Shown: positions 45,420-53,929 of the stretch, piece by piece
How the letters are laid out: every line of letters starts with the position of its first letter
Position numbering within the stretch: the first letter of the stretch is position 1
Assembly (NCBI GenBank): GCA_913031125.1
Contig: CAJWFK010000017.1
Span: forward strand, 1-56,079
Reading direction: 5' to 3'
DNA: 56,079 nt
Origin: an uncultured Woeseia sp.
GTDB taxonomy: Bacteria > Pseudomonadota > Gammaproteobacteria > Steroidobacterales > Woeseiaceae
Position numbers and translations under genes: made by a program
The notes under the pieces: model-generated
Told to the model about the DNA's origin: nothing
The model's input: only the letters and a program-made list of their open reading frames with translations
Database searches by the model: none

Positions 45420-46900
45420 TGAAAGAACTGCCACCAATGATCTTATTGCCACTGTTATCCACGCTTTTCCTCTCCCAGGGACTGCATGCACAGGTCCAAG
45501 ATGGCTTGGATAGTGAGTATGAGTATGGAGATCAATATGGGCAGCGATATGAAGACGTGATGACAAATATCAGCGATGCCAATTACGGTACCTTCGATGC
45601 GCATTATCCTGATGACCCGGTGAAAATATTAAATCATGTGCGGCGGGAACGATTTTATCTGGTTCTCCCAAGGGTGATGCGGGATAGAGAAATTGATATG
45701 TGGATCCACATTATTCGTCCATGGGCATGGGGAGGAACGGATCCGCTCCGATATGAATTCGGTACCAAGTCAGCGGTCTTGGTATTCACAGATCGTGGTG
45801 GTGACCAGATCGAAAAAGTCGTTTTTCAGGGTGAGGTCCAGGACCCTGGGGCCTACGATATCGTTGGTGAGCGATATAGGTACCAGAGTCTGCAAGATTA
45901 TGAGTTGATGGACTATGCGGAAGCTAATCAAGGTGCGCTGGTTGAATCGGAGTTGGCCCTGCGATTCGAAGGGCTCGGCGAATTCGTATCCGAACGCGAT
46001 CCGAGGCGCATAGCAGTAAATTATATCGATACCCTTTCTGTAGCAGAGGGTTCTGAGACTTTCACAATGGCGCTGGGGGATGGTATTTCCTATACCGACT
46101 ACGTGGAGTTAACCAGGGCGCTAGGTGAAATTTACGCGAGGCGAATGATCTCCGCTGAAAATCTCATACTGGATTACCTCTCGAGACGGGTAGCAGCCGA
46201 AGTGGTTTTAAATGGTGCTCGCGGTTACAACAAAGTAGAAGACGGTAGCGAAAGATTCGAAAAGATTAGTGCAGGAGTCACCACTTTAGCTGATATCGGT
46301 GGTGGGCCAGCAATAGACAAAAATGGCAATCAACATCGAAATCCGGATTACGTGATCCAACGCGGTGATCTTATCGGAGATTGCTCCGGATTTTTCTGGT
46401 ATTGCGGTTATGTGCTGCGAAAGAATGAAACAACACTACCTGATCACATTAAGGAGTTCTGGATCCAGAATAGGCGAGTACGTGAAATATTAAAGAAAAA
46501 TGTCAGGCTAGGTATGACGGGCGGAGAGATGCTGGATCTTCTGGCAGAAAAGCTGGAAGCGGCCGGATTTATTTACACTGATTATCAGGAGTACAACAAG
46601 TATGTTTCTGATCCGGACAAGATGCAGGTACATATCGATATGCATGCTGAGGGCAAAGGTATCCTTGCGCCAAGAATATCGCCAATGGGTCCTCGGTGGC
46701 ATTGGGATATGGATTTGCAACTGTTTCATATGTTTGCGGTTGAGTACATGATTTATCAACGCGTAGAACAGTGGGATAGGGCTAATAACTTTACTGGGAG
46801 GCGGCTATACGCCGCATTTCATGATGGTGGAATCATCACCAGTCGAGGGATGGAGATCCCGTACCCGGATCACTCGAACAAGATACAGATTATTCAGTGA
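45419..46900 (+). CDS. M24-fold exported protein, copy 2
   Basis: 493 residues, signal peptide ending near GLHAQVQ. Contains HVRRERFYLVLPRVMRDREIDMWIHIIRPW, SAVLVFTDRGGDQIEKVVF and, in the pita-bread domain, GDLIGDCSGFFWYCGYVLRKNETTLP. The expected second metal Asp (NTD) is missing and the last Glu ligand position reads AAFHDGGIITSRGMEI. A His (HIDMHAEGKG) and Glu (AVEYMIY) remain. First of three same-strand paralogues with 61 and 25 bases between genes. Probably a binding or regulatory derivative, or an enzyme with altered metal site. Confidence 0.82.
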   Translation: MKELPPMILLPLLSTLFLSQGLHAQVQDGLDSEYEYGDQYGQRYEDVMTNISDANYGTFDAHYPDDPVKILNHVRRERFYLVLPRVMRDREIDMWIHIIRPWAWGGTDPLRYEFGTKSAVLVFTDRGGDQIEKVVFQGEVQDPGAYDIVGERYRYQSLQDYELMDYAEANQGALVESELALRFEGLGEFVSERDPRRIAVNYIDTLSVAEGSETFTMALGDGISYTDYVELTRALGEIYARRMISAENLILDYLSRRVAAEVVLNGARGYNKVEDGSERFEKISAGVTTLADIGGGPAIDKNGNQHRNPDYVIQRGDLIGDCSGFFWYCGYVLRKNETTLPDHIKEFWIQNRRVREILKKNVRLGMTGGEMLDLLAEKLEAAGFIYTDYQEYNKYVSDPDKMQVHIDMHAEGKGILAPRISPMGPRWHWDMDLQLFHMFAVEYMIYQRVEQWDRANNFTGRRLYAAFHDGGIITSRGMEIPYPDHSNKIQIIQ

Positions 46901-46920
46901 TGCGGACTAAAATAATATCT

Positions 46921-46941
46921 GTTCCAGGTTATTACTGGAAC
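46921..46941. repeat. Perfect 7-bp inverted repeat between two M24-like genes
   Basis: GTTCCAG (46921-46927) and CTGGAAC (46935-46941) separated by seven bases (gttatta). It sits between copies 2 and 3 of the M24-like genes and has no T run behind it, so it is more likely a small mRNA hairpin that tunes stability or readthrough than a terminator. Confidence 0.55.
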
Positions 46942-46961
46942 GCAGTTGCAGAGGATATCTG

Positions 46962-48197
46962 ATGCTCAAAATGAAAGTTACTTTGGTAATATTTTTTCTA
47001 TGCTGCTCTGTCTTGCAAAGCCACGCTGGACTTCCTGAGCCCACACTATCACCGGCTTTGACCACTCTGATTCGGGGCCAGAAATTCGATGTAATCCTGC
47101 CACAAGTTATGCGCGACAATAAAATCGATATGTGGATACAGGTTATTCGAGGTAAGGATCCACTTCAGTTTGAGTTTGGCTACGATGACGGTGTGTATAT
47201 TTTTAGTGATTCCGGTAGCGGTCGGATTGAAAGGGCGATTTTCGGTGGGCCGGGCGATCGAGAAATTTATGACAGTTTTGGAGCGGAAAAGGATATAGGG
47301 CGTTATGTTGCCGAGCGTAATCCGGATCGGATAGCGATGAATTACTCTGTAGAGGACTCGGACTTTAATACTATTTCCAAAGCAGATCATGCGCGAATAA
47401 TGGAGCTACTGGGCTCCAAATATTCAAGGCGGGTGGTTTCAGCGCGTAAACTTAGTGCGGATTTCCTTGCCGGCCGAAGTATGGCCGAGATTGCACTTTA
47501 CGGTCGTCTGCTTATGACGAGTACTGAGGCGATAGAAAGCGAGTTTTCAAAAATAGTCCCCGGTGAGACCGCCCTTAATGAAATTAAAGGAAATGTTTTT
47601 GTCCGCGACCTGGACGGCAATGAGGAAAACAATACTGACTATGTCGTTCAGCCGGGTGACCTCATTGGAATTTTACTTGATGCAAATGCACGCGAGTTCA
47701 GTGAGCACAATGGTGGTGTAGGCTATGTGCTTAAAGAGGGAGAAAGTGAGCTACCGCCGCAGATACAGCGTATCTGGGGCCATGTGTTAAAGACCCGTGA
47801 GATTTTCAGGCGCAACATTGAGGCAGGTAGAACAGGTGCCAAGAATCTTGAAATTCTAATCGATAAGCTAGAGGCAGCAGATTATTTCTATATCGATAAG
47901 GATGAGTTCGATCCACATGCGGATCCTCAAAAGACTCAGGTGCATATCGACTTTCACGCTTTAGGGCGTATCGTTTCGCAGGAGGAAGCACCGCGAATCT
48001 CTCCCACTGGTTGGGGTCGGGATCTGAAAATTCCCCTCTACCACACCTTTGCACTTGAGTACATGATTCATATGCCCGTGCCAGAATGGGGTGAGCGAAA
48101 ATATCTGTATTTGTGTGTTCATGATGGAGTGATGGTGACTGAGCGTGGAGTTGAGTTCCCAGCTCGACCAATTCAGGAGATTAAAATTATTCGTTGA
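46962..48197 (+). CDS. M24-fold exported protein, copy 3
   Basis: 411 residues, the shortest copy. Signal peptide VTLVIFFLCCSVLQSHAG. RGQKFDVILPQVMRDNKIDMWIQVIRG, DGVYIFSDSGSGRIERAIF, then GDLIGILLDANAREFSEHNGGVGYVLKEGESELP, HIDFHALGR, ALEYMIHMP and LCVHDGVMVTERGVEF. The Asp pair is lost and replaced by a longer loop. AGAGGA precedes the ATG. Between copies 2 and 4 in one transcription unit. Confidence 0.82.
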   Translation: MLKMKVTLVIFFLCCSVLQSHAGLPEPTLSPALTTLIRGQKFDVILPQVMRDNKIDMWIQVIRGKDPLQFEFGYDDGVYIFSDSGSGRIERAIFGGPGDREIYDSFGAEKDIGRYVAERNPDRIAMNYSVEDSDFNTISKADHARIMELLGSKYSRRVVSARKLSADFLAGRSMAEIALYGRLLMTSTEAIESEFSKIVPGETALNEIKGNVFVRDLDGNEENNTDYVVQPGDLIGILLDANAREFSEHNGGVGYVLKEGESELPPQIQRIWGHVLKTREIFRRNIEAGRTGAKNLEILIDKLEAADYFYIDKDEFDPHADPQKTQVHIDFHALGRIVSQEEAPRISPTGWGRDLKIPLYHTFALEYMIHMPVPEWGERKYLYLCVHDGVMVTERGVEFPARPIQEIKIIR

Positions 48198-48222
48198 AAT
48201 ATACGGAGAATCAGGAAAATAG

Positions 48223-49668
48223 ATGAATAATAGTCTTTACATTTGGATCGTAGCCTGCAGTTTGACTGCAGCGGATCTCATTGCCCAGGAGCAATACCCG
48301 GAGGCAATGCCGGGGATCAGCGAGGCTTACTACACATCTTTTGATTCGGATAATCCTTATGCAACTAAAGAAATGCTCAATCATATTCGCCGGGAGAAAT
48401 TCGATGTCGTCCTGCCAAGAGTGATGCGGGAGAATGGCGTGGATATGTGGATACACATAATTCGGCCCTGGGGCTGGAGCGGAAATGAGGCTCGTCAGTT
48501 GGAGGGGCTCGGCCTGAATTATCAGAGCATTGATAGCACCGATCCAATGCGCTATGAATTCGGCAGTAATGCTGCGGTCATCGTTTTTACTGATACAGGT
48601 GAGGGGAGGATTGAGCGTGTAGTGCTTGAGGGTGAGGTTGAAGATGAAGGAGCGTATGACCTTGTTCGTGGGCCATCTAAGTTCATCAATCAAGAAAACT
48701 ACGAGATTATGGATTACGCAAAGGCTAATCCGGAAGATATTCCAAGTACTGAGTTGGGTTACCGATTTATGGGGCTTAGGCAATTCGTCAATGATCGCAA
48801 TCCAACGAAAATTGCTGTCAATTACTCAGAGGAATTAACTCTTGCCGAAGGTTCGGAGACCTACACACTATCCCTCACAGACGGAATTTCATTTGCTGAC
48901 CACCGCCAATTAACGCGGGAATTGGGAGGCAAATATTCCAAACGTATAGTCTCGTCCGAGCACATGATTCTGGATTATCTCACCCGTAGCGTAATGGCGG
49001 AAATAGTCGTATTTGGTGGTTCCGGTAAGCTGCAGAAACCACGATCGTTTGAAAAGGTAGTGCCAGGTGTAACAACCTTGGCAACGATAGGTGGTAGTTG
49101 GTTTAGTACTCGGGAGGCCGACCACGATGAAGAGGCTTTCTTCAATTATCCGTTGCAGCAAGGTGATATGTTCCAAATCGGCATGGATGCGTACTATGTC
49201 CTGCAGGAAGGGGAGACTGGTCCGCCACCTGAAATTTTGCGGAGTTGGGATGAAATGATTCGAGTCAGGAGAATTTTGGCCGAACACATTGTACCGGGGC
49301 TGACCGGTGAGCAAGCACTGGAATTGGTCGTTCGAGAATTAGAAGAGGCAGGATTCGCTTACATTGATCGCGACAGGTTCGACCCTGGCATTGATCCGGA
49401 AAAAACCCAGGTCCATCTTGATCTCCATGGGGTAGGTAAGGGTTTGCTGGTGCCAAGAATTTCACCAATGGGAGCGAGTTGGCACCGTGAGAAGGAAATC
49501 CCGCTGTTTAGTACCCTGGGGGTTGAATACATGATTCACATGCCAGTTCCGCAATGGGGGGAAGGTAGACACATTTATTATTGCACCTTGCACCCACGTG
49601 CTGTAGTCACGCCTCGTGGTTTGGAATTTGCTGCTCCCCCCGTTGTGGGTATCCAGAGTATTCATTGA
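48223..49668 (+). CDS. M24-fold exported protein, copy 4
   Basis: 481 residues, most similar by eye to copy 2 (both share an RPW(A/G)W segment and an EEL/DTL-LAEGSET/VAEGSET block). Signal peptide to LIAQEQ. IRREKFDVVLPRVMRENGVDMWIHIIRPW, GDMFQIGMDAYYVLQEGETGPP, HLDLHGVGKG, GVEYMIHMP and CTLHPRAVVTPRGLEF. Here the metal-Asp region is shortened. GGAGA lies 18 bases before the ATG. Last of the tandem run. Confidence 0.82.
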   Translation: MNNSLYIWIVACSLTAADLIAQEQYPEAMPGISEAYYTSFDSDNPYATKEMLNHIRREKFDVVLPRVMRENGVDMWIHIIRPWGWSGNEARQLEGLGLNYQSIDSTDPMRYEFGSNAAVIVFTDTGEGRIERVVLEGEVEDEGAYDLVRGPSKFINQENYEIMDYAKANPEDIPSTELGYRFMGLRQFVNDRNPTKIAVNYSEELTLAEGSETYTLSLTDGISFADHRQLTRELGGKYSKRIVSSEHMILDYLTRSVMAEIVVFGGSGKLQKPRSFEKVVPGVTTLATIGGSWFSTREADHDEEAFFNYPLQQGDMFQIGMDAYYVLQEGETGPPPEILRSWDEMIRVRRILAEHIVPGLTGEQALELVVRELEEAGFAYIDRDRFDPGIDPEKTQVHLDLHGVGKGLLVPRISPMGASWHREKEIPLFSTLGVEYMIHMPVPQWGEGRHIYYCTLHPRAVVTPRGLEFAAPPVVGIQSIH

Positions 49669-49794
49669 TTATCTACATCTATAGCAATATAAAACAATCA
49701 TTTAAGAAAGTTATTGGTTAAATAGCTTTAAGTATAGATATACGTAGTTCTTAGAACTGTCAGCTATCGATTGTATAGAAACCAGCCTCTTTAT

Positions 49795-50280
49795 TTAATT
49801 TGCTTGTCTTTTCAGCCAACACATCTGGGCAATAATTCCTGCAACAAATATTAATAAGAAAGCTATATAAAAATTAAGTAATAAAGGGTCTTCGAAAGAA
49901 TCGATGAATGGGTCTCCGACTGGCAATCTTCTTAGAAAGTCGGTTATGGCTGGAATCATGTGGAACAAGAGCGTGCTGGTATAAGCGAGTGCTTGTAAAT
50001 ATTTTGAGGAGGACCCAAAGAGTTTGGTTTTTTCCATACTTACGCCGCTAGCAAGTGCGATTAATGTAAGTACGGCAAGTATGTGGCCAACTCCGAATCC
50101 TCCTTGGTTATAAATTGCTAACGCCGAACCCGCTACCAATAAGGTTAAATATGTATATAACCTTCCAGAGGCTTTTTCTACCGCAATTACCTTGTCCGTA
50201 TACAAGGCATAAAAACCACATAATACGGCCGCTACTCCTGATACCGTATGGAACCACCCCAACATTGTCATTTCTGGCAT
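49795..50280 (-). CDS. Membrane protein, DUF2306-like
   Basis: 161 residues with four helices. The pattern WFHTVSGVAAVLCGFYALYTDKV, GRLYTYLTLLVAGSALAIYNQGGFGVGHILAVLTLIAL and a following LFHMIPAITDFLRRLPVG resembles DUF2306 membrane proteins (often with paired His for haem). Two His here (in WFHTV and GHILAV) are in that place and a third in LFHMIP. Function unknown. Confidence 0.62.
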   Translation of the reverse strand: MPEMTMLGWFHTVSGVAAVLCGFYALYTDKVIAVEKASGRLYTYLTLLVAGSALAIYNQGGFGVGHILAVLTLIALASGVSMEKTKLFGSSSKYLQALAYTSTLLFHMIPAITDFLRRLPVGDPFIDSFEDPLLLNFYIAFLLIFVAGIIAQMCWLKRQAN

Positions 50281-50456
50281 TTAATATTACTCCCTCTCCT
50301 GTATTCCTAAGTTACTTCCCGACACGACTACAATCGCCAGCGTTTAATGCCGGTGGAAAGGTTTATTGGTTATTTCGGGAGAGACGCAAGCAGAATACCT
50401 TCAACACCTTTTTTAATGGTTTTTGCGAACGCAGCTATAGCTCACTTATATATTGC

Positions 50457-50903
50457 TTAGTCGTCTTCCGGAATGTAAGCCATGCATTCCATCTCAAAAG
50501 AAGCATTAAGTGCAAGACCATCTGCCCCAAAAGCACTTCGAGCCGGATATGGTTTATCAAAGTATTGAACGTAAACGGTATTAAATAATCCCCATTGACT
50601 GATGTCATCAATCATGACTAGACACTTAAACACGTCATTAAATCCAAGATTGAATTTTGCAAGCGTGCTTTTCATTGATTTAAATGCTTGATGCGCCTCA
50701 GGAACCAAGCCTCCTTCAACTAAATTACCATTGCCATCATCACCAACCACTCCTGAAAGGTAAACAATATTATCAACTCGTACTGCATCCGAAAAAGGAT
50801 ACCCCTGTTTTATGGCTACATCGGAAACATAATGCTGAACATCATCACCCCAAACACTAGAAGCCACGAGTAGCAGTGCTGATATTAGAGGGAGGTTTTT
50901 CAT
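50457..50903 (-). CDS. RidA family protein, exported
   Basis: 148 residues. Signal peptide (ISALLLVASSVWGDD) then a full RidA fold: GYPFSDAVRVDNIVYLSGVVG, AHQAFKSMKSTLAKFNLGFNDVFKCLVMIDD and YPARSAFGADGLALNASFEMECMAYI, with the conserved Arg (PARSAF) that binds the imine carboxylate. RidA deaminates 2-aminoacrylate and other imines in the cytoplasm; an exported copy fits a window rich in periplasmic amine and amino-acid oxidases that release imines. Confidence 0.87.
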   Translation of the reverse strand: MKNLPLISALLLVASSVWGDDVQHYVSDVAIKQGYPFSDAVRVDNIVYLSGVVGDDGNGNLVEGGLVPEAHQAFKSMKSTLAKFNLGFNDVFKCLVMIDDISQWGLFNTVYVQYFDKPYPARSAFGADGLALNASFEMECMAYIPEDD

Positions 50904-51036
50904 ACATGAAGACTAGCAAATCCATCGCAGTTCCAAAAGTCTGAAAAACACATTAATAGAGAGTCCCCGACGGACAATGTTCTATCTTGTATGATATAGA
51001 CTATGCAGTCACAATAAGCTCTTGGCGGAGCATTCA

Positions 51037-51804
51037 ATGAAAGAAGATGTAGTTGTATCCGAAGTGCCCACCGAAGCTGAGGGTCACCGACGGTGGGTGC
51101 GTATTAGTCACTGGGTAATCGCCTTGAGCATTATCATGCTTGGTATCAGCGGCGTGTTTATCCTGGCTGTACATCCACGCTTGTACTGGGGTGAAGTTGG
51201 CAACGACCTAGTTCCAGCCATACTCGAGATCCCGATATCGGCAAATCATCGACCTGAGGGTTGGCAACGGACCGTGGATTTTACTGAAGTCAGCCAATCA
51301 GCGTTCTCAGCAAATCGCATGTATCCCATATTTAATCAGAACGGCTGGGCACGGAGTTTGCATTTCCTGGCTGCCTGGTTTTTTCTCCTCGCGGGATTAA
51401 TCTACGCACTGGCCGGTTTTATCTCAGGACACGCGAAGCACAGTTTGCTGCCAAAGAGAGGTGACTTCTCATTAGCTAGCCTGAAAAAAGACGTGCTTGA
51501 ACACCTTAAGCCAAGAGCAGGTGCGATAGGCGCGGGACCGCCTTACGGTATTGTGCAGCGGATCTCATACGGCATCGTTCTTTATGTGGCGATGCCGCTC
51601 ATGGTGATAACAGGACTGGCAATGGCGCCTGCCATAACGGCAGCATTGCCGATTCTTTTAGATATCTTTGGTGGTTTTCAATCGGCGCGCACGGTGCATT
51701 TCTTTTCGTTCTCTGTGCTCCTGTTATTTCTTGTCGTGCACGTGACTATGGTGTTTATCACCGGATTTAGCAGGCAGATGCGCGCCATGATCTTAGGAAA
51801 ATGA
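51037..51804 (+). CDS. Cytochrome b561-type membrane subunit
   Basis: 255 residues from ATG 51037 with GGCGGAG upstream (TTG 51022 rejected). Four membrane helices; His residues in RISHWVIALSII, ARSLHFLAAWFF, and ARTVHFFSFSVLLLFLVVHVTMVF are set as expected for two haems b. Together with the next gene, 1 base on, it forms a membrane anchor/electron donor plus molybdoprotein pair, moving electrons between the quinone pool and the periplasmic enzyme. Confidence 0.87.
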   Translation: MKEDVVVSEVPTEAEGHRRWVRISHWVIALSIIMLGISGVFILAVHPRLYWGEVGNDLVPAILEIPISANHRPEGWQRTVDFTEVSQSAFSANRMYPIFNQNGWARSLHFLAAWFFLLAGLIYALAGFISGHAKHSLLPKRGDFSLASLKKDVLEHLKPRAGAIGAGPPYGIVQRISYGIVLYVAMPLMVITGLAMAPAITAALPILLDIFGGFQSARTVHFFSFSVLLLFLVVHVTMVFITGFSRQMRAMILGK

Positions 51805-51805
51805 G

Positions 51806-52576
51806 ATGATCGATAAACGTAAGGTAATTCCCCGTCGCACTTTCATTGCCGGACTCGCATCTAGCGCCGGCCTTACCCTTGCTGGCTGTGGTGAAACGGA
51901 ACCACCGACCTACGGAAACCTCCTACGGATGGGTGACTGGGTGACCTATAAGGCACATAGATTGCTGTTGCCTGAACAGGCGTTGGCGCGTGAGTATGAC
52001 CTGGGTGATATCTCGGCGATGCCGGCAACTGGCACGGTGAATCCGGGTGACGACCAACAGACATTTTTTGATCCGGTGCATGGGCCGGAGTTTTCCCGAG
52101 TGCAATCGTCAGGATTCGATGATTGGCGAATTACGGTGGAGGGTAGTGTCGACCGGCCTGGTGTATTTTCGCTCCAGGATTTACAAAAAATGCCATCGCG
52201 CACGCACATTACGCGGCATACCTGCGAAGAGGGCTGGTCTGCTATTGCACAATGGACCGGTGTGCCACTGAGCACGGTGCTCTATGCCTGTGGAATGCAA
52301 TCGCAGGCGCGCTATGTATGGTTTCATGCCTATGATTCCTGGATTGACAGCATTGATATGAACGATGCTTTGCACCCGCAGACCATTCTTGCTTATGGAA
52401 TGAATGGCCGCCAACTTCCACTCAGTCATGGCGCACCGCTCCGATTGAGGGTAGAACGGCAGATTGGGTACAAGAGCATGAAGTACCTGCGTAAAATTGT
52501 CGTCACCGATAACTTCGCCGATGGGGGAAGTTCCGTCCATATCGACGATGGGTGGTCATGGTACAACGGAATATAG
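51806..52576 (+). CDS. Molybdopterin-dependent oxidoreductase of the sulfite-oxidase/MsrP fold, Tat lipoprotein
   Basis: 256 residues. Tat motif RRTFIAGLASSAG runs straight into a lipobox (TLAGC), so the protein is exported folded and may be lipid-anchored. The Mo-coordinating Cys is in TRHTCEEGWS (Cys140), with the usual QWTGVPLSTVL, YGMNGRQLPLSHGAPLRL and the K-Y contact GYKSMKYLR. The fold is that of YedY/MsrP, a methionine-sulfoxide reductase with a membrane haem partner, but the partner here is a b561-type protein not MsrQ, so the substrate may differ. Translationally coupled to the cytochrome gene. Confidence 0.87.
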   Translation: MIDKRKVIPRRTFIAGLASSAGLTLAGCGETEPPTYGNLLRMGDWVTYKAHRLLLPEQALAREYDLGDISAMPATGTVNPGDDQQTFFDPVHGPEFSRVQSSGFDDWRITVEGSVDRPGVFSLQDLQKMPSRTHITRHTCEEGWSAIAQWTGVPLSTVLYACGMQSQARYVWFHAYDSWIDSIDMNDALHPQTILAYGMNGRQLPLSHGAPLRLRVERQIGYKSMKYLRKIVVTDNFADGGSSVHIDDGWSWYNGI

Positions 52577-52606
52577 TTCGGACTGTATTACCAGAATCTG
52601 GATGAT

Positions 52607-53851
52607 TTATTCTGCAGATGAATAAGTACTTTTCTTGTTGATGGGCAAGAATATGGCAAGGTAAATGAAACTGAAGACTGCCTGATAAAAGAACCATTCA
52701 ACCGTCAATATTGACGTTTTGTGAGCAAACAGAAGATATACAGTCATCACGAATAATGCTCGTACAATTTCTAGGTTGATTGCCCACTGTTTGTTTTCCA
52801 ATATGAGATTGACCAGGCTTGTTGAGAAAACCAACATCACTGCAATCCCAAATGTGACTAAATAGGACTGATTAGACACAGTAAAAATTAAAACAACAGA
52901 AATAATGCTATTGATTACAAATTGAATCAGGCTGTAAGTTTTCTTGATCGCATCACAAGCTGGGTCATATTTTTCAAAATTGTTCAAATCATTGGAAATA
53001 TGGGGGAACTTTTCCAGCACATCATCAGGTCTCCAACCTGTGCCTGAAAACCAAACTCTAATTTTGTTGCGAATGCCCTTAGTGTGGAAGCTATCCCTGA
53101 ACATTTGATGATAAATTTCAAGATTTGACCATATTGGATTCCAGCTCCTCAACGGCTTTACTGTTCCATATATTGGTTTTAGTTCATCCTTTTCTTCTAT
53201 AAAAGACCCAAAAATCCTGTCCCAAAGAATAAAGACACCACCATAGTTAGCATCAATATATTCAGCATTCTGAGCATGATGGACTCTGTGGTTAGAAGGG
53301 GTAACTAAGACGTACTCAAGTACGCCGAGTTTTCTAATATGCTCGGTATGAACCCAGAACTGGTAAAGTAAGTTTGCTGCGGCAACGGTAAAGAAAACCT
53401 CGCCTGGAACGCCTATAAAAAACATCGGCGTATAAAAAATCCATTTCCATAACCAACCCGAACTACTTTGCCGAAGTGCTGTACTTAGGTTGAATTCTTC
53501 ACCTTGATGATGCACAACATGCGTAGCCCAAAGTACTTTAATTTCATGGCTCAAGCGGTGCATCCAGTAATAGCATACATCGTACAAGACAAATGCAACT
53601 ACCCATGTAATCCAACTGTCTGTTGGCAACAATGCCAAATTATAGTTCGTGGCAATACTGCTCCATACTATCCCCTGAACCCCCAGATTCAGCATGGGTG
53701 GCAATCGGCTAATCAAGCCAAGCGAAATAGCCGCAATGGAATCATTTAACCTATAATTATTATTTCCAACTGCATATCCATATATGAGTTCAATACCTAT
53801 CATCAGAAAGAAAACAGGGATAGCCAGGGAAATTAATATTGAAGTATCCAT
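52607..53851 (-). CDS. Sterol desaturase/fatty acid hydroxylase family protein
   Basis: 414 residues with about eight helices. The di-iron His boxes are complete: HRLSH (His98, 102), HVVHH (111, 114, 115) and HRVHH (188, 191, 192). After them is FGSFIEEKDELKPIYGT, typical of the alkylglycerol-monooxygenase-like branch, and a C-terminal set of three extra helices not found in the short hydroxylases. Likely hydroxylates lipid or carotenoid. AT-rich codon use compared with the neighbours suggests transfer. Convergent with the molybdoprotein gene. Confidence 0.87.
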   Translation of the reverse strand: MDTSILISLAIPVFFLMIGIELIYGYAVGNNNYRLNDSIAAISLGLISRLPPMLNLGVQGIVWSSIATNYNLALLPTDSWITWVVAFVLYDVCYYWMHRLSHEIKVLWATHVVHHQGEEFNLSTALRQSSSGWLWKWIFYTPMFFIGVPGEVFFTVAAANLLYQFWVHTEHIRKLGVLEYVLVTPSNHRVHHAQNAEYIDANYGGVFILWDRIFGSFIEEKDELKPIYGTVKPLRSWNPIWSNLEIYHQMFRDSFHTKGIRNKIRVWFSGTGWRPDDVLEKFPHISNDLNNFEKYDPACDAIKKTYSLIQFVINSIISVVLIFTVSNQSYLVTFGIAVMLVFSTSLVNLILENKQWAINLEIVRALFVMTVYLLFAHKTSILTVEWFFYQAVFSFIYLAIFLPINKKSTYSSAE

Positions 53852-53929
53852 GCATTAATTATTCTATGAGGGTGTATTCTTGTCCATCTTTGACATGATT
53901 TGATGATGGGTCCCAATGAGACGAAAAGT

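Noticed and set aside
53169-53174. Further TATATT boxes inside genes (e.g. at 53169-53174 and 31877-31882)
   Set aside because: They lie within coding sequence and lack the TG and the ggctA end.
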